Shown here: piece by piece, positions 49,290 through 60,496 of the stretch
Position numbering within the stretch: position 1 is the stretch's first letter
How the letters are laid out: each line of letters opens with the position of its first letter
Source: Artemia franciscana
Lineage: Eukaryota; Arthropoda; Branchiopoda; Anostraca; Artemiidae
Direction: 5' to 3'
DNA length: 64,000 nucleotides
Assembly (NCBI RefSeq): GCF_032884065.1
Contig: NC_088867.1
Span: 29,433,252-29,497,251, forward strand
Notes under the pieces: generated by a model
What the model was told of the DNA's origin: nothing
The model's database searches: none
What the model saw: the letters and a program-made list of their open reading frames with translations, nothing else
Made by a program: the position numbers and the translations under genes

Positions 49290-50411
49290 GGTAACGGTAA
49301 AAGAAGAAAAAAACAAAAATGACGTGGAGAATTGTATAAAAGTAAAAAAAAAATTAGACATCTTGCTATTTTATCCTCTATCCATTCTAAATCCTTTTCA
49401 AAATCAGGCACGATGTTTCAACTCTCTCACTACCAGTCACAAGTTCCATATGTAGATATTTGTCTGCACAACAATCCGTACTATAACCTTTCCCATCTTC
49501 TCCTTTTGCAATCCCAACTTTTAGTTCCATAATCTTCCTTCTTTTTTCATTGAATTCTACCTAAGCTCAATTTTTCCTAAGAATTGGGAAAGTCCATTCC
49601 ATAATCTTTTTATTAGGATGACCTTCCCCAAGCTCATGTTAGAAATGTCCGTTTTTTATGTCAGAAATACTTTTAATTTTATTTTGTAAATGCCTTTCTA
49701 AAAGGCTTTTCGTGAAGGACGTAATCCATAACATGACAATCAATGATTCAACATTGGAACCCCTAAGGTTCTTTTTTTACATATAGAAACTTTAAGGAGG
49801 ACACCAAGGGCTGTCAAGCCGTGATAGATCAAGGAAAATCAAAGAGAAGCCAGCTTTCCCCTGCCTGAATCAATATTAGTGGCAACTGAACTGGAAAATA
49901 CATGAGAATTATTAATAAAATGTTAAATGCTTCTAGTGGCTTTTTTTTTACAAATATTCGTATCATCTCAAGCTTAAATGTGTTTCTTAATCTTTCCTTT
50001 TAGTGATAATTAATTATTTTCTCGTTTCCAATGACCGTTACTATCTTATCTCGTCGCTGTGCTTATTGAGGCAAAGGAAAAAAAAACATCTTCAAAAGCT
50101 TTCCTCACATTTAAACATTATAAAAAACACTGCCGCTAAATTAAAACAAAAGACTCTACAAAAGCAACTTTGAAAAATATAACTGATAATTACTGTTTAA
50201 AATAATTTTCTCTTTCCTAACCAATAAGTGCCTGTGGCAAGTCTCAAAAGAGTTGGACACCCTCGAGGTACAAAAGACATTAATATAAATTTTATCTTAC
50301 TAAAAGATTCACTTCGAATATATTTTATTGACTAACAGATTTGTATTTTCTCAAGCTTGAGTTTTATTCCAATTCTTACTTTTGCAAATAGTTTACTACT
50401 TTTTGTTTCAG
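49290..50411. other. gene-free stretch upstream of the protease exon
   Basis: Presumed intron or 5' flank of the cysteine-protease gene. No upstream exon, promoter or repeat could be identified with confidence. The last bases (TTTACTACTTTTTGTTTCAG, ending 50411) form a good polypyrimidine tract and 3' splice site. Confidence 0.5.
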
Positions 50412-51398
50412 GTGATCCTTAATATTTACGTCCTTGCTGCATTAATTCAGAGAATTGCTGCAATACCCATGGACCCTTGGACTGATTTCAAAGTCAAATT
50501 CGGAAAGTCTTATCCAACCAGACAAGAAGACGAAGAGAGACACAAAATTTGGGAAAAAACTCGTCTTGAAATCCTGCCATTTAATATTCAGTTTTCAAGA
50601 AATCAAACTCAGCCATTTCGACTTGACCTTAATCATCTAGCCGACTTGACAGAGGAAGAATTAAACACTCTTAAAGGTACAATACCTCCACCGAAACAAC
50701 CCGAAGCAGATTCAGTCCCTATTGTACAAAATACCAGAAGATTGCCTAGTTCGGTTGATTATCGGGATTCTCCTTGTATGCCACCAATAAGAGACCAAGG
50801 AAGGTGCGGTAGCTGCTATGCATTTGCAGCAGTTGAAACAATTGAATACTATAACTGTATGAAAAATGGAGGAAGGCTAGCTACTTTCAGCCAGCAAAAT
50901 ATAGTCGACTGTAGCCGGAATGACCGACAGTGTTTAGGAGGATTTTATACCAATTCGTGGGATTATGTCAAATCCTCAGGAGGTCTTTGTTCAGAAAGTG
51001 ACTACACATACACTTCGGGGTCGTCTGGTACCTCGGGAGGATGTCGTAGTTCCACTTGCCAGCCAGCTGTAACAACATCCTCTTACAAAAACGTCCCAAA
51101 TAGTGAAGACTCCATGGCACATGTGGTAGCTACTATTGGACCAATTGCCGTTGCAATGGATGCAAACTTAAATTCATTTTATTTCTATTCACAAGGAATA
51201 TTTAACGATCAAAGGTGTAGTTCAAACGTGAATCATGCTGTCATAATAGTTGGGTATGGAACAGATAGGATGTATGGTGACTATTGGATTGTCAGAAATA
51301 CTTGGTCTACAAGTTGGGGCGAAAGAGGATACTTTCGATTGCAAAGAGGGAAAAATTTGTGCGGCATTGCGAATTACCCGTATTACCCAATTTTATAA
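50412..51398 (+). CDS. papain-family cysteine protease (cathepsin L-like), large last exon
   Basis: After the acceptor TTTGTTTCAG the exon encodes 328 residues to the TAA at 51396-51398. Order of parts: hydrophobic VILNIYVLAALIQRIAAIP (signal-peptide core; the initiator Met must lie in an upstream exon), an I29-type propeptide (WTDFKVKFGKSYPTRQEDEE and FRLDLNHLADLTEEEL), then the mature domain from about LPSSVDYRD. The full papain active site is present: the oxyanion Gln and catalytic Cys in DQGRCGSCYAF, His in VNHAVIIVGYG and Asn in YWIVRNTWSTSWGERGYF. The mature part is about 218 residues, normal for cathepsin L. Oddities: Tyr replaces the usual Trp after the catalytic Cys, and NTWS replaces NSWG. 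Papain-family enzymes of this type are secreted or lysosomal endopeptidases; digestive or lysosomal use is inference. No frameshift or stop. Confidence 0.93.
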   Translation: MILNIYVLAALIQRIAAIPMDPWTDFKVKFGKSYPTRQEDEERHKIWEKTRLEILPFNIQFSRNQTQPFRLDLNHLADLTEEELNTLKGTIPPPKQPEADSVPIVQNTRRLPSSVDYRDSPCMPPIRDQGRCGSCYAFAAVETIEYYNCMKNGGRLATFSQQNIVDCSRNDRQCLGGFYTNSWDYVKSSGGLCSESDYTYTSGSSGTSGGCRSSTCQPAVTTSSYKNVPNSEDSMAHVVATIGPIAVAMDANLNSFYFYSQGIFNDQRCSSNVNHAVIIVGYGTDRMYGDYWIVRNTWSTSWGERGYFRLQRGKNLCGIANYPYYPIL

Positions 51399-51834
51399 TG
51401 TACAGTAAAATAATGGTGAATCAAGTTTATTGCCTTTTTACGCATCGATTATCTTAATTATCAAACGTACATCTTTATATTTATAACCTGGAAATGAAAA
51501 TCTTATTTTTATATCTCATCAGGTATTAGATGCATTAAACTGAACAAAAAGTTTTTCCCTGAAAAGCAAAGAGCGAAATTAAAACTAAAAACAAGGAGAT
51601 ATAAGACGGCCAACAAAATATGATGAGAAATTACTATGAGTGAAAAAGAAATCTATAACAAAAAGAAATTACAATGAGAATTGAAGCCAACTTTAAAAGG
51701 AACAGGAATTACGAGATACAATAATGATGTACCCAACCTTCAAATCGCCAAAAAGCTAGAGCGACATTGGTACTTTCCTGAGAACTAAATAGGTCACTTG
51801 ATTTTGCTTAGCTCATTATTTTTTCAAGAAGTTC
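51399..51834. other. 3' flank of the protease gene
   Basis: Probably includes the 3' UTR. No canonical AATAAA is seen in the first 150 bases; ATTAAAC near 51535 is a weak alternative. Confidence 0.4.
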
Positions 51835-53495
51835 ATGGTACCGAACTGTAGTAAGGAGCGACCCGGCTCAATAGTAACCGAAACTTTAAAAAACGGAATT
51901 TTGATACCGATAGTTACATCAAAAGAATAACATTTTAATGCTGATTTTAAACATATAAGTGTCATCAAGTTTAGTTATACCCTTTAAAAGTTAAGAGCCT
52001 GAGAAAATTTTCCTTATTTTAGAAAATATGAGGGGAAACCCCCTAAAATTCATTGAATCTTAACAAAAATCACACCATCAGATTCAGCGTATCAGAGAAC
52101 CCTACTGTTAAAGTTTCAAGCCCCTATCTAAAAAGTTGTATTTTTGAATTTTGTATTTTTTGCCAAAAGCCAGATCACAGATGCGTGTTTATTTGTTTTT
52201 TGTTTTGTTTTTTTCCCAGGGGTGATCGTATCGACTAAGTGGTCCTAGAATGTTACGAGAGTGCTCATTCTAACGGAAATAGAAAGTTCCAGTGTTTTTT
52301 TTAAGTGACCAAAAAAACTGGAAGGCATCTAGGCCCTCTCCTACGCACATTTTTTCCCCAAAGTCACCAGATCAAAATTTTGAAATAGCCATTCTGTTCA
52401 GCTTAGTCGAAAACCTAATAACTATGTCTTTGGGGACGACTTAATCCCCCACAGTCCCCGGGGAAGGGACTACAAATTACAAACTTTGACCATTGTTCAC
52501 ATATAGTAACGGTTATTATGAAGTGTACAGATTTTTTCAGGGGAAATTTTTTCGCGTAAGGGTGGGAGTGGGTTACGTTGGAGGATCTTTCCAAGGAGGA
52601 GTTTATCATGAGGGAAGAGAATTTCCATGAAGGGGGCGCAGGATTTTCTAGCATTAAAAAAAAATAATGAGAAACTAAATAATTTTTTTCTCCTGGAAGT
52701 AATGCGCATCATTAAAACTTAAAACGAACATAAAATATTACGTTTATAAGGGGATTCGTCTTCTCCACAATACCTTGCTCTTTACGCTAAAGTATTTTTA
52801 GTAATTCCAACTATTTATTCTACGGCCTTTGTGATTCAGGGGTCATTCTTAAAGATTTGGGATAAAATTCAAACTTTAGTGTAAAGAGCGAGGTATTGAA
52901 GAGGGGGCAAACCCCTCATATACGTAATAAAAATACACAAATATAGAATTTTGTTACGTAAGTTTATTCGTAAGGTACGTATGTTTATTACTAACAAAAA
53001 CGTTCGCAACAAAATAGTTGTTTTTTTAAGTACCCAAAAGTTGGAGGGCAACTAGGCCTCCTCCCCACCGCTTTTTTTTATCAAAATCATTCGGTCAAAA
53101 ATATGAGAGCCATTTAGCAAAAAAAATTAATATGCAAATTTCGTTTAATTATTCATGTGCGGTTAGCCAAAATCAAAACATGTATTAATTCAAAAATGTT
53201 CAGAAATTAAATAAAAAAAATAAGGTTTTTTAACTGCAAGTAAGGAGCGACAATAGAACTTAAAACGGACAGAAATTACTCCATATATGAAAGGGGTTGT
53301 CCCCTCTACAACGCCTCACTCTTTACGCTAAAGGTTTTTTATTGTTTTAAAAAGTAGAGTTGTGACAGAGTCAAACTTTAGCGTAAAGAGTGAGGTGTTA
53401 CGGATGGGAGAACCCCTTTCATATACGGAGTAATTTCTGTTCGTTTTTTAAGTTTTAATGTTGCTAATTACTTGCAGTTAAAAAACCTTGTTTTT
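51835..53495 (-). mobile_element. family B element, copy 4
   Basis: On the minus strand it ends with the terminal region (CTACAGTTCGGTACCATGAAC, 51853-51833; the hairpin is mutated to GTTCGGTACC). It contains the whole unique tail (51850-52660) and then a second-subtype hairpin (52715-52935) and a P2-type hairpin (53225-53480). Apart from the 4110-6786 copy it is the most complete, and it lies only about 430 bases downstream of the protease stop codon. Confidence 0.7.
53225..53480. repeat. hairpin unit P11
   Basis: Both arms contain the private variant CCTCACTCTTTACGC (its complement on the right is GCGTAAAGAGTGAGG). The stems share GGGGTTxTCCC. Spacer TGTTTTAAAAAGTAGAGTTG. Confidence 0.8.
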
Positions 53496-54094
53496 CTTTA
53501 TTTAATCTACACATTAGAAAGGAATAGATTTTATAGAGAAAAAATAGGGAAAAAAACAAGGACTTTTTAAAACGGTAAATCAAACCAATTTAGTTTTCAC
53601 TAGTATTTTTTATTGAGAAGTTTTTTTTCTAAAAAAGAATGTTCAAGGGCTCAAGGTTCCAACGCTTAACCATCCAATTATCTCGATTATATACACATGT
53701 ATGACTCAAATCTAATTTATATGTTCTGATTTTGTACGTCTTTTTTCATTATTAGTCTCAGATTAGTCTTTAAAGAGTTCCAGAATCTTCCTAACCAGTT
53801 TTGGAGGATATTCTACGCTGCTTGTGAAGTTTGTACATGTCGTGTTCTGATTTGCGATCTTAACTCATGGTGAACATTTAATCATTAAGGACCGTTCCCT
53901 AAACAATCTCTGAATGATAAAAATCCAAAGAGATAAAATATGTCCATATGAGTGAAGGAGTGGCTCGTTCGGGAGAGGTAAGGAAGCAAGCAACCTTCTT
54001 AGGTCCTCTAATCAAATTCAAACTGCTAACAATACTTTAATTTCAATGTAAAATATTTATACCTAGCATGTTCTGATTCTATACATATTAGATA

Positions 54095-54625
54095 AAAAAA
54101 AGTTTTTTTTTAACTGAAAGTAAGGAGCGACATTAAGACTTAAAACGAACAGAAATTACTCCGTATATGAAAGGGGATGTTCCCTCCTCAACGCCCCGCT
54201 CTTTGCCCTTAGGTTTGACTCTTTCTCTCAAATTTACTTTTTAAGACAGTGAAAAACTTTAGCGCACCCGTGATCGGTCTTCTGGCAAAAAATACGAAAT
54301 TCCACATTTTTGCAGATAAGAGCTTGAAAATTCTACACTGGGGTTCTCTGATACGTTGAATGCGACGGTGTGATTTTCGTTAAGATTCTGTGACTTTTAG
54401 AGGGTATTTCCCCCTATTTTCCAAAATAAGGCCAATTTTCTCAGACTTGTAACTTTTGATAAATAAGACTAAATTTGATGAAACTTATATATTTGAAATC
54501 AGCATAAAAATCCAATTCTTTTGGTGTATCTATTAGTATCAAAAACCCATTTTTTTAAATTTCGTTTACTATTGAGCCGGATCGCTCCTTACTATAGTTC
54601 GTTACCACGAATTGTTTGATATTTG
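54095..54625 (+). mobile_element. family B element, copy 5 (deletion derivative)
   Basis: It begins with the left arm of a P2-type hairpin (54105-54260). After AAACTTTAGCG it switches directly to the late tail (CACCCGTGATCGGTCTTCTG). It ends in CAGTTCG-like TAGTTCGTTACCACGAATTG and TTTGAT. The right hairpin arm, the second-subtype hairpin and about 500 bases of tail are missing. Confidence 0.7.
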
Positions 54626-55426
54626 CACAAGTACCCTAAGATTTGTGGTCGACAGGCTCAGAAAATCTTACACATTTGGTGTTGAAAATCATCAAGTGTT
54701 TGTGAACTATGTCATTAATGCGTAGCCGTCAGGTTTTTCATTTGTGCGTTCATCACTATGATATCAAATATATTCCATGTATCATTTATGAAACATTTTT
54801 TTTTTCATCACGATCCATTTAAACAGCCTTCATGAAATATCCGCTATCTTCACTTTGACTTAGGACAGTCATATTCTTGTCCTGAGGTAGTCCTTACCAA
54901 ATAAGTTGGGATAGAGCCTTCGCACTGTTATGCAACTGAGTCAAAGAAAAGTATGCCCAAGGTAGACAAAATTAGGTCAAAAATGTAGTGCATGCAGAGT
55001 GTTATCAAAAAGGAGTTGTACACATAAATTGACCTTTTGTATAACTATGTGTCCTAGTGAGGCTAGTCGTGGTAGTAGTACTTACGCAATGATTTTGGAT
55101 TTCTATGTTGTAATACACAATCTCAAAATAAGTAATAAAAAAAAAAAAAACATCAACTACGTATCCCAAAATAAGAGGTTGACTCTCACCAAAGTTGGTA
55201 TTAAACATTCCTGAGGTTCATGATTACAAGTAAGGGCAAACTAATTGCAATATAGAAATCCAAAATCATTGTACGGTGGCTGCTCTTGTCACGATAATTG
55301 CCCTGTCAGGACGACTATTCAGCGATATAATTGTTGCGTGTCTGTGGCTCAAGAGAAAAAAGGATTACATCAAATTCGTTTCCTTTTTATATACAAATAG
55401 ACCCGAGGTGCAAAACAAAATAACAA
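54626..55426. other. gene-free stretch
   Basis: No recognisable element. The open frames 54999-55214 (+) and 55005-55208 (-) overlap each other and an A-run, and are not supported. Confidence 0.5.
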
Positions 55427-55499
55427 GCTCGACTGGCTCAGTGGGTAGAGCATCTCACTTCCAAAGTTGAGGTTGCAGATTCAAGCTCAGTGTTGGGCG
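55427..55499 (+). tRNA. tRNA-Lys-like gene relic
   Basis: 73 bases with a full seven-pair acceptor stem (GCTCGAC / GTTGGGC, two G-U pairs), perfect D-arm (GCTC..GAGC), A box TGGCTCAGTGGG, and T-loop TTCAAGC with four of five T-stem pairs. Overall it resembles arthropod tRNA-Lys. The anticodon arm is damaged: the TCTCA/TGAGG stem leaves a ten-base loop containing TTCC. It is therefore probably a pseudogene or a tRNA-derived SINE head. It lies just beyond the Tor 3' end, on the opposite strand. Confidence 0.5.
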
Positions 55500-55685
55500 C
55501 TGTTTGATAACTATTTTATTTTTAGGAATCCAACTTATTTTTAAATACTCTAGTTGTAACGTATCGATGCTGCATATGAAATGAAAGTTTAATTAATAGA
55601 AATCAGGAATGGACTAAATAGATGCATGTACTCAGGGCGAGTAGGCTTGGATCCCGTAACTCCCATAATTTCAAGATTTTTATGA

Positions 55686-55691
55686 TTTATT
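55686..55691 (-). terminator. Tor: candidate polyadenylation signal of Tor
   Basis: AATAAA on the minus strand, about 440 bases after the Tor stop codon. It is the first canonical hexamer I see downstream of the stop in that orientation; a second lies near 55515. No cleavage site can be read from sequence alone. Confidence 0.35.
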
Positions 55692-56132
55692 ATGGTCTGT
55701 TTTGATGGTTTTTGTTCAGTATCCAGCGCCACCCAAATACTATGCACGCAAAAATAAATTCCTAAATGCGTGAATAACTTACTAATATGTATTATAATTA
55801 GTCTTTAGGTAGAAACAAGAAGTAAATTATATTTAAATGCTTTTACATAATTTAACGCCTTTAACATTACTATATACAAATCAACTAGCAACAACCTAGG
55901 GGTTGCTCACTTTCCAAAAAGCATGTACAGTATGTGACACGTGCCACGCTTGGCAGCAGCGAATCACACATGAAAGAAAAACGCACAGCGTGGTGTCAGT
56001 GTGCCTACAACTGACGTCGATTGTCCGACACATGACAATACAGGTAGTACTCCGGGATATACACCAATTTGCAGAGAGTGGACAACCCCTGGACAAAACA
56101 GAACCTAATTTTTCTCCAAGTGAGACAGTGCT

Positions 56133-56148
56133 CTACCAGAATGGACAC
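56133..56148 (-). CDS. Tor: Tor kinase, terminal coding exon (last 16 bases)
   Basis: Minus strand: acceptor TTGCAG, then GTGTCCATTCTGGTAG. The first G completes the Trp codon split by the phase-2 intron, followed by C-P-F-W and a stop. Together with the exon at 58893-59070 this gives the invariant Tor C-terminus CYIGWCPFW. In the FATC domain this tail forms a disulphide-linked loop important for kinase stability and membrane association (established for Tor). Identification depends on exact peptide, phase and splice-site agreement. The plus-strand open frame over it (55903-56202) is a shadow. Confidence 0.85.
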
Positions 56149-58892
56149 CTGCAACGAAATAAAATAAAAATGGTTGTAATTCAATGTATAATCAAAACCT
56201 AGCCAATGCCTCTAATCATCATTCTAGTTTTGGTTAGCTTAAGAGGTACCGCACCAATTATTCAAATCAGTGGGATACGCTTTGCAATTTGCCTTGAAAT
56301 CGGTAATCACCCTAGCATTAAAAAACAATAGCAGTAGGTATAGTGATTTATAGCAAATTTTGAAAGCTAATCTAGCACTGTATTTACAGCAATCCGACCT
56401 AAATTAACACCAAAATTGCAAACATATTTCTGTTGTTGTATAGTTGTATTACACGCTTTCATAGTTGTATTTTAATACTTCGGTAGTTAACCGAAATAAA
56501 TAGCCAAAAACAATACTGATAAAAAATTAAGTCGTCTATTAGAGTTATTAGAGCAATGAAAAAAAGCCGTTCAGAAGCTAAACTGATAATCTCTTGACTC
56601 AAAGTAAATAATACAGAAATTGTTGAACGAAACTTTCGACAACGTTTTTTCTTTATTTGCTTATACGTTGCATTCTGACTTCTTATGGGAGAGTTAATCT
56701 TTTATGTTATAGCGAACGTTTATATGAGCCAAAAGCAGAACTATGAGTCAATCAAGTGCTTTGACACGAGACTTCAAAATACCCTATGCATGAAGATAGG
56801 TAAGGTTGTAAAACGATAGGGCTAAAGAATCTGAGCCAGAACATGTCTTGAAACAGCTTCAGAGATGATTCTCTCTAGATTACTTCCTCTCCTAGATTTT
56901 GGAAAATATCCCTAATGGTATTTTTTATGAAAATACTTTTATCTTTTAAGGCATTTTCATTGAAAAAAATTGCCCACCTTACTTTTTTGAAAACACATTT
57001 TGCTCCCCACCCCCTACATTTTCGTAAATTAGCCAACTTGGTACTAGTAGAGACTACATTCAAACACCTTAAGTAATCATTGCAAGTACCATTAAAGAAA
57101 AGACATGAGGGTCCCGCCAAAACACATGCTACCTTTAATATAATATAAATTAGAACACCGATCAAGTCGAATTGCAAGCTTCATTTCTAAGATTTAGAAC
57201 AGAGTTAACTTAGAAGAGATGAAATAGGAGAGCCAACTGGGCGACGAAACGAAAAGGCGTTGAAATTTACAAAAAGGATTGATAAGCTTCCAGATCCTTT
57301 ATATATATTTATTTTACTATTTTTTTTAAGTAGCGATTCGAACCACCAAACTGGGGAGTAGTTTCTACGAAGCTATCAACACAGCACGTACAAGTTAAAT
57401 GATTATCTTTTGGTGTGGCAATTAAAGTATAGATAGATAGATAGATAGATAGATATATTTATTCACACGAAAGCCCAATTGGGTCATGGTGACATACACA
57501 AAACAAGAGAAAGAAATACAGCAACAAAACATAGACTGAAAATACGCTAAAACTAATTATTTAAGAAAATCATCACGATAATTCATACCTACCCGGACGA
57601 ACTTTCCAGTACTATGTATACTTAAGTAACACCTACTTCTCAAAATTTCCAAAATCTAATCTCTCCCCCGACGTCCCTACCAAATGCTTCAACTCCAACT
57701 CCCTCAACTCCCTGCAAAACCCGAAAAAATGATGCAAAGACTCATCCATGTCTCCACACATAGGGCAACTGTAAGGACCATCCCTCAATCTATTTCACCC
57801 TAAATATTTCCTACGTTCTCCTAGAGGCATAAAAACTTACCCTTACACACATTACCCATTTCAAACCTTACGGAGCCAATCCCATTTTTAGGTAAATTTC
57901 TTCGCCCCAGTTCTCCTTGACCTCCACATATATCCCAAGGGACGGAGAGGTGGCCTTCTCAGCTTGCCAAACCTGAACTTCCTAAGATTCTAGCCTAGAA
58001 GCAACTAACCTAGATATAGTCCCTACTATCTCTCCTATCCCATTTCCCTCATTCCAGCAATTACCTAGTTCTGCATGGTCTAATATATTCTTCACCTGAT
58101 TTGGCCACGAATCCTCCCTCCTATCTTGAAGCATCATTAAAAATGCTTGTTTAACAAGCCTATTATCTTCTATCGATATATGCTACTGTGTTTGATTTCC
58201 ATAACACAATGCTCACTCTAGAAAATAAAAAAAAGAGTTGCATAATAACAAACATATGAAAATTTAGAAGCTTAAATGGATTTCAACCATTAAAAAAACG
58301 TTATTAACGCAGCATAAAATGAAACCTCCCTAAGAGGAATTTTGGTTTGCTAACACATCAAATTTAAAGTACTTTGATTCCACAAATATAAAACTAATTG
58401 CCTTTCTTCAAAAGTACTTTCTAAATTCCGGCACACACACAACAATTTAACTTTGAAGGGGGAGCGCTCGAAAAAAAAAACATTGGGTAATATCCACGAC
58501 ATTATACAGGAAAATATGAAACTTAATGAAAATATATTTGAGAATTTTCGCTTAAACACGGATGAGGGTAGATTTTACCAGCACCGAGAATTAGGCCGTT
58601 CCTAAACTTGCATTTCTTTACTTAAATTATCGTATTTGGTATTCATTCAAATTCTGAACCCAGCCAATACTGCAATTTTAGAGACACAAGTCCATGTAAT
58701 TAAGTCAATTCCTTTTTTATTGTGGCTAAATTCAGATCTGGATACTGAGTCTGTACTCTGAATGGTCTTAGGTTAAAATGATAAATGAATCTCATTGTCC
58801 TTAAATCTTATCACGAATGGACCTTTTTTTCTTAATCTAAAGTTTGATCACTGATTTCTACATCTAGTCAAATTTTTAAAGTTTGAGCTTAC
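56149..58892 (-). other. Tor: Tor intron (phase 2) with a LINE insertion
   Basis: A 2744-base intron between donor GTAAGC (58892 downward) and acceptor TTGCAG. It contains a LINE 3' end (57425-58190) in the same orientation as the gene. The open frame 56875-57175 has no recognisable domain. Confidence 0.8.
57425..58190 (-). mobile_element. LINE-A-related retrotransposon 3' end with (TCTA)n tail
   Basis: Minus-strand frames read KQAFLMMLQDRREDSWPNQV, NCWNEGNGIGEIVGTISRLV, then the zinc knuckle YSCPMCGDMDESLHHFFGFC (CxxC...H....C) and RELRELELKHLVGTSGERLD. The 3' UTR ends GTGAATAAATATA followed by six TCTA units (57431-57455). The protein follows the same plan as LINE-A (3250-7630, 19357-30381) but is a distinct subfamily with a different 3' tail. 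Stops and frameshifts are present. Confidence 0.75.
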
Positions 58893-59070
58893 CATCCGAT
58901 ATAGCATTGACAAAGGTTCTCATGATCCATTGCTTGACGAATAAGGAGTTCAACTTGCTTCTGTACAGAAATTTCCCCCTCAGTTTCTCCAGGGAAGTCA
59001 CGCCCCGTCAACTTATCTCGAACTCGATTAACGATGTCTATAGCCCGTTTGTTTAAGACCACTGGAGCGT
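58893..59070 (-). CDS. Tor: Tor kinase (mTOR orthologue), FATC-domain exon
   Basis: A 178-base exon between acceptor TCTTTTTTAG and donor GTAAGC on the minus strand. It completes a split Asp codon, then encodes APVVLNKRAIDIVNRVRDKL, TGRDF, a variable PGETEGEIS stretch, and VQKQVELLIRQAMDHENLCQ followed by CYIG. This is an unmistakable match to the end of the PIKK-family kinase Tor: NKxAIxIxNRVRDKLTGRDF and QVELLIxQAxxxENLCQCYIGW are hallmark FATC segments. Tor is the catalytic core of TORC1 and TORC2, which control growth in response to nutrients. Frame and splice phases agree with the exons at 60497 (phase 1 junction) and 56133 (phase 2 junction). Confidence 0.97.
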
Positions 59071-59774
59071 CTAAAAAAGAACGATGAATAAGTTGAAAAA
59101 GATATTGAAACGGATATTCCGTGTCTCCAGATATTCTTAAGAATCTGAAACATTTCTCACCGATAAAGTAAGTACTATTTATAATTCATATGGAAGTGAA
59201 GGTGAAAATCCACTGTATGGGAAAGAAAGAAAACTTGTTTAAAAAATCACAAATTGTAAATAGTAACTATGTATTTATGGCGATACCAACATTGGCCCTG
59301 TCCTGTCTAAAGTCAATGGACTTAGAACATTAATAAAATTCATGCTTTACGTAAAAATGATCTAACAGGGGCAAGTTGTTCTTTTCTGGTCTGATTGCTT
59401 TTTCTTTCAGATATTACCGAATATTTATTTATTTTTTTTTTTTTTTGGTAAGGAAGTAAAGAGCACGATTCAATTCTAAGACGAACAGGAATTGTAATTG
59501 GTTAAGATTAGCCTGGAATGATTAACCTAGAAGATCTAAGATTAACCTAGAAGATCTGAATGTCGGTCTGAAGTATGCTTTTTTTTTACCAGTTAAGTGC
59601 ACCATGGATTGTGCAGTTTCATCCTACTCTTTGCCGAGAGCAATATCTGTGCGTTTCAGTTAGAAGCTCTTCCCTTGAACAGAAATAGATTTTTGTTTCT
59701 ACATTTCTACAATTCCTGAGGAAAAATGAACTAAAACTTAACAATTACCTCGCTTCTTCGCGAGCTAAACTAAC

Positions 59775-59776
<2 letters not shown>

Positions 59777-59859
<83 letters not shown>
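59777..59859. repeat. poly-A run of 83 bases
   Basis: Uninterrupted A on the plus strand. It may be the tail of a retroposed sequence, but the upstream 100 bases match no other repeat here. Confidence 0.9.
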
Positions 59860-59860
<1 letters not shown>

Positions 59861-60072
59861 AACAACATTCTGTTCTGTAAAAATCGTATTTAGATACTGA
59901 TAAGGACAGGTAAACATTATCCAAACTAAAACTAACAGTAAACTGTAATCACGAGAGGAATTTCTCACGAATGTTAAAATAGGGACACAAACCCCTGTAA
60001 AATGGTGGCAGATCGAAACCACAACGTTTGAGTCACCATGGCAAAATACATACCTTTAGTCGAGGTATTCTG

Positions 60073-60076
<4 letters not shown>

Positions 60077-60152
<76 letters not shown>
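60077..60152. repeat. (AT)n microsatellite in a Tor intron
   Basis: About 76 bases of pure AT repeat, without a flanking Helitron end. Confidence 0.95.
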
Positions 60153-60155
<3 letters not shown>

Positions 60156-60496
60156 GACTTCGTTATGCCTGAATGTGCACCACTGGTGGATTTTTTGCAT
60201 CCAAAAACAGCAAAGTACAGGAACACTTAGAAACAAACAAACAAAAACATTAAAAAAAATAAAACATCAAGAAAGTCGAAAAAGTCAAATCCAGATGAAA
60301 AATAATTGCTAAAACAAAAAATTAAAATAAAAAAAATCCTACAATTCACAACTCCACTTTATAATAGACCTTTCTGACTAGTAATTTTTTAAATTGTAAA
60401 GCCATTCTAAGTTTGGTTCGCTAAGGAACCTTTCTGAAACAGTCTAATTACAAAACAAAAGTTTATAAATTTGGGGAAAAGGAAGAAAGAATTTAC

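Larger units (their letters stand above)
59071..60496 (-). other. Tor: Tor intron (phase 1)
   Basis: A 1426-base intron with donor GTAAAT and acceptor TTTTTTAG. On the plus strand it contains an 83-base poly-A run (59777-59859) and an (AT)n microsatellite (60077-60152). No gene is seen on either strand. Confidence 0.75.

Noticed and set aside
55896-56202. 99-codon plus-strand frame across the end of Tor
   Set aside because: It is antisense to the Tor terminal exon and 3' UTR, with no domain of its own.
56875-57177. 100-codon frame in the Tor intron with a possible signal peptide and cysteines
   Set aside because: The hydrophobic start and six or so cysteines could suggest a small secreted protein, but there is no promoter, splice or family evidence, and AT-rich introns give such frames by chance.
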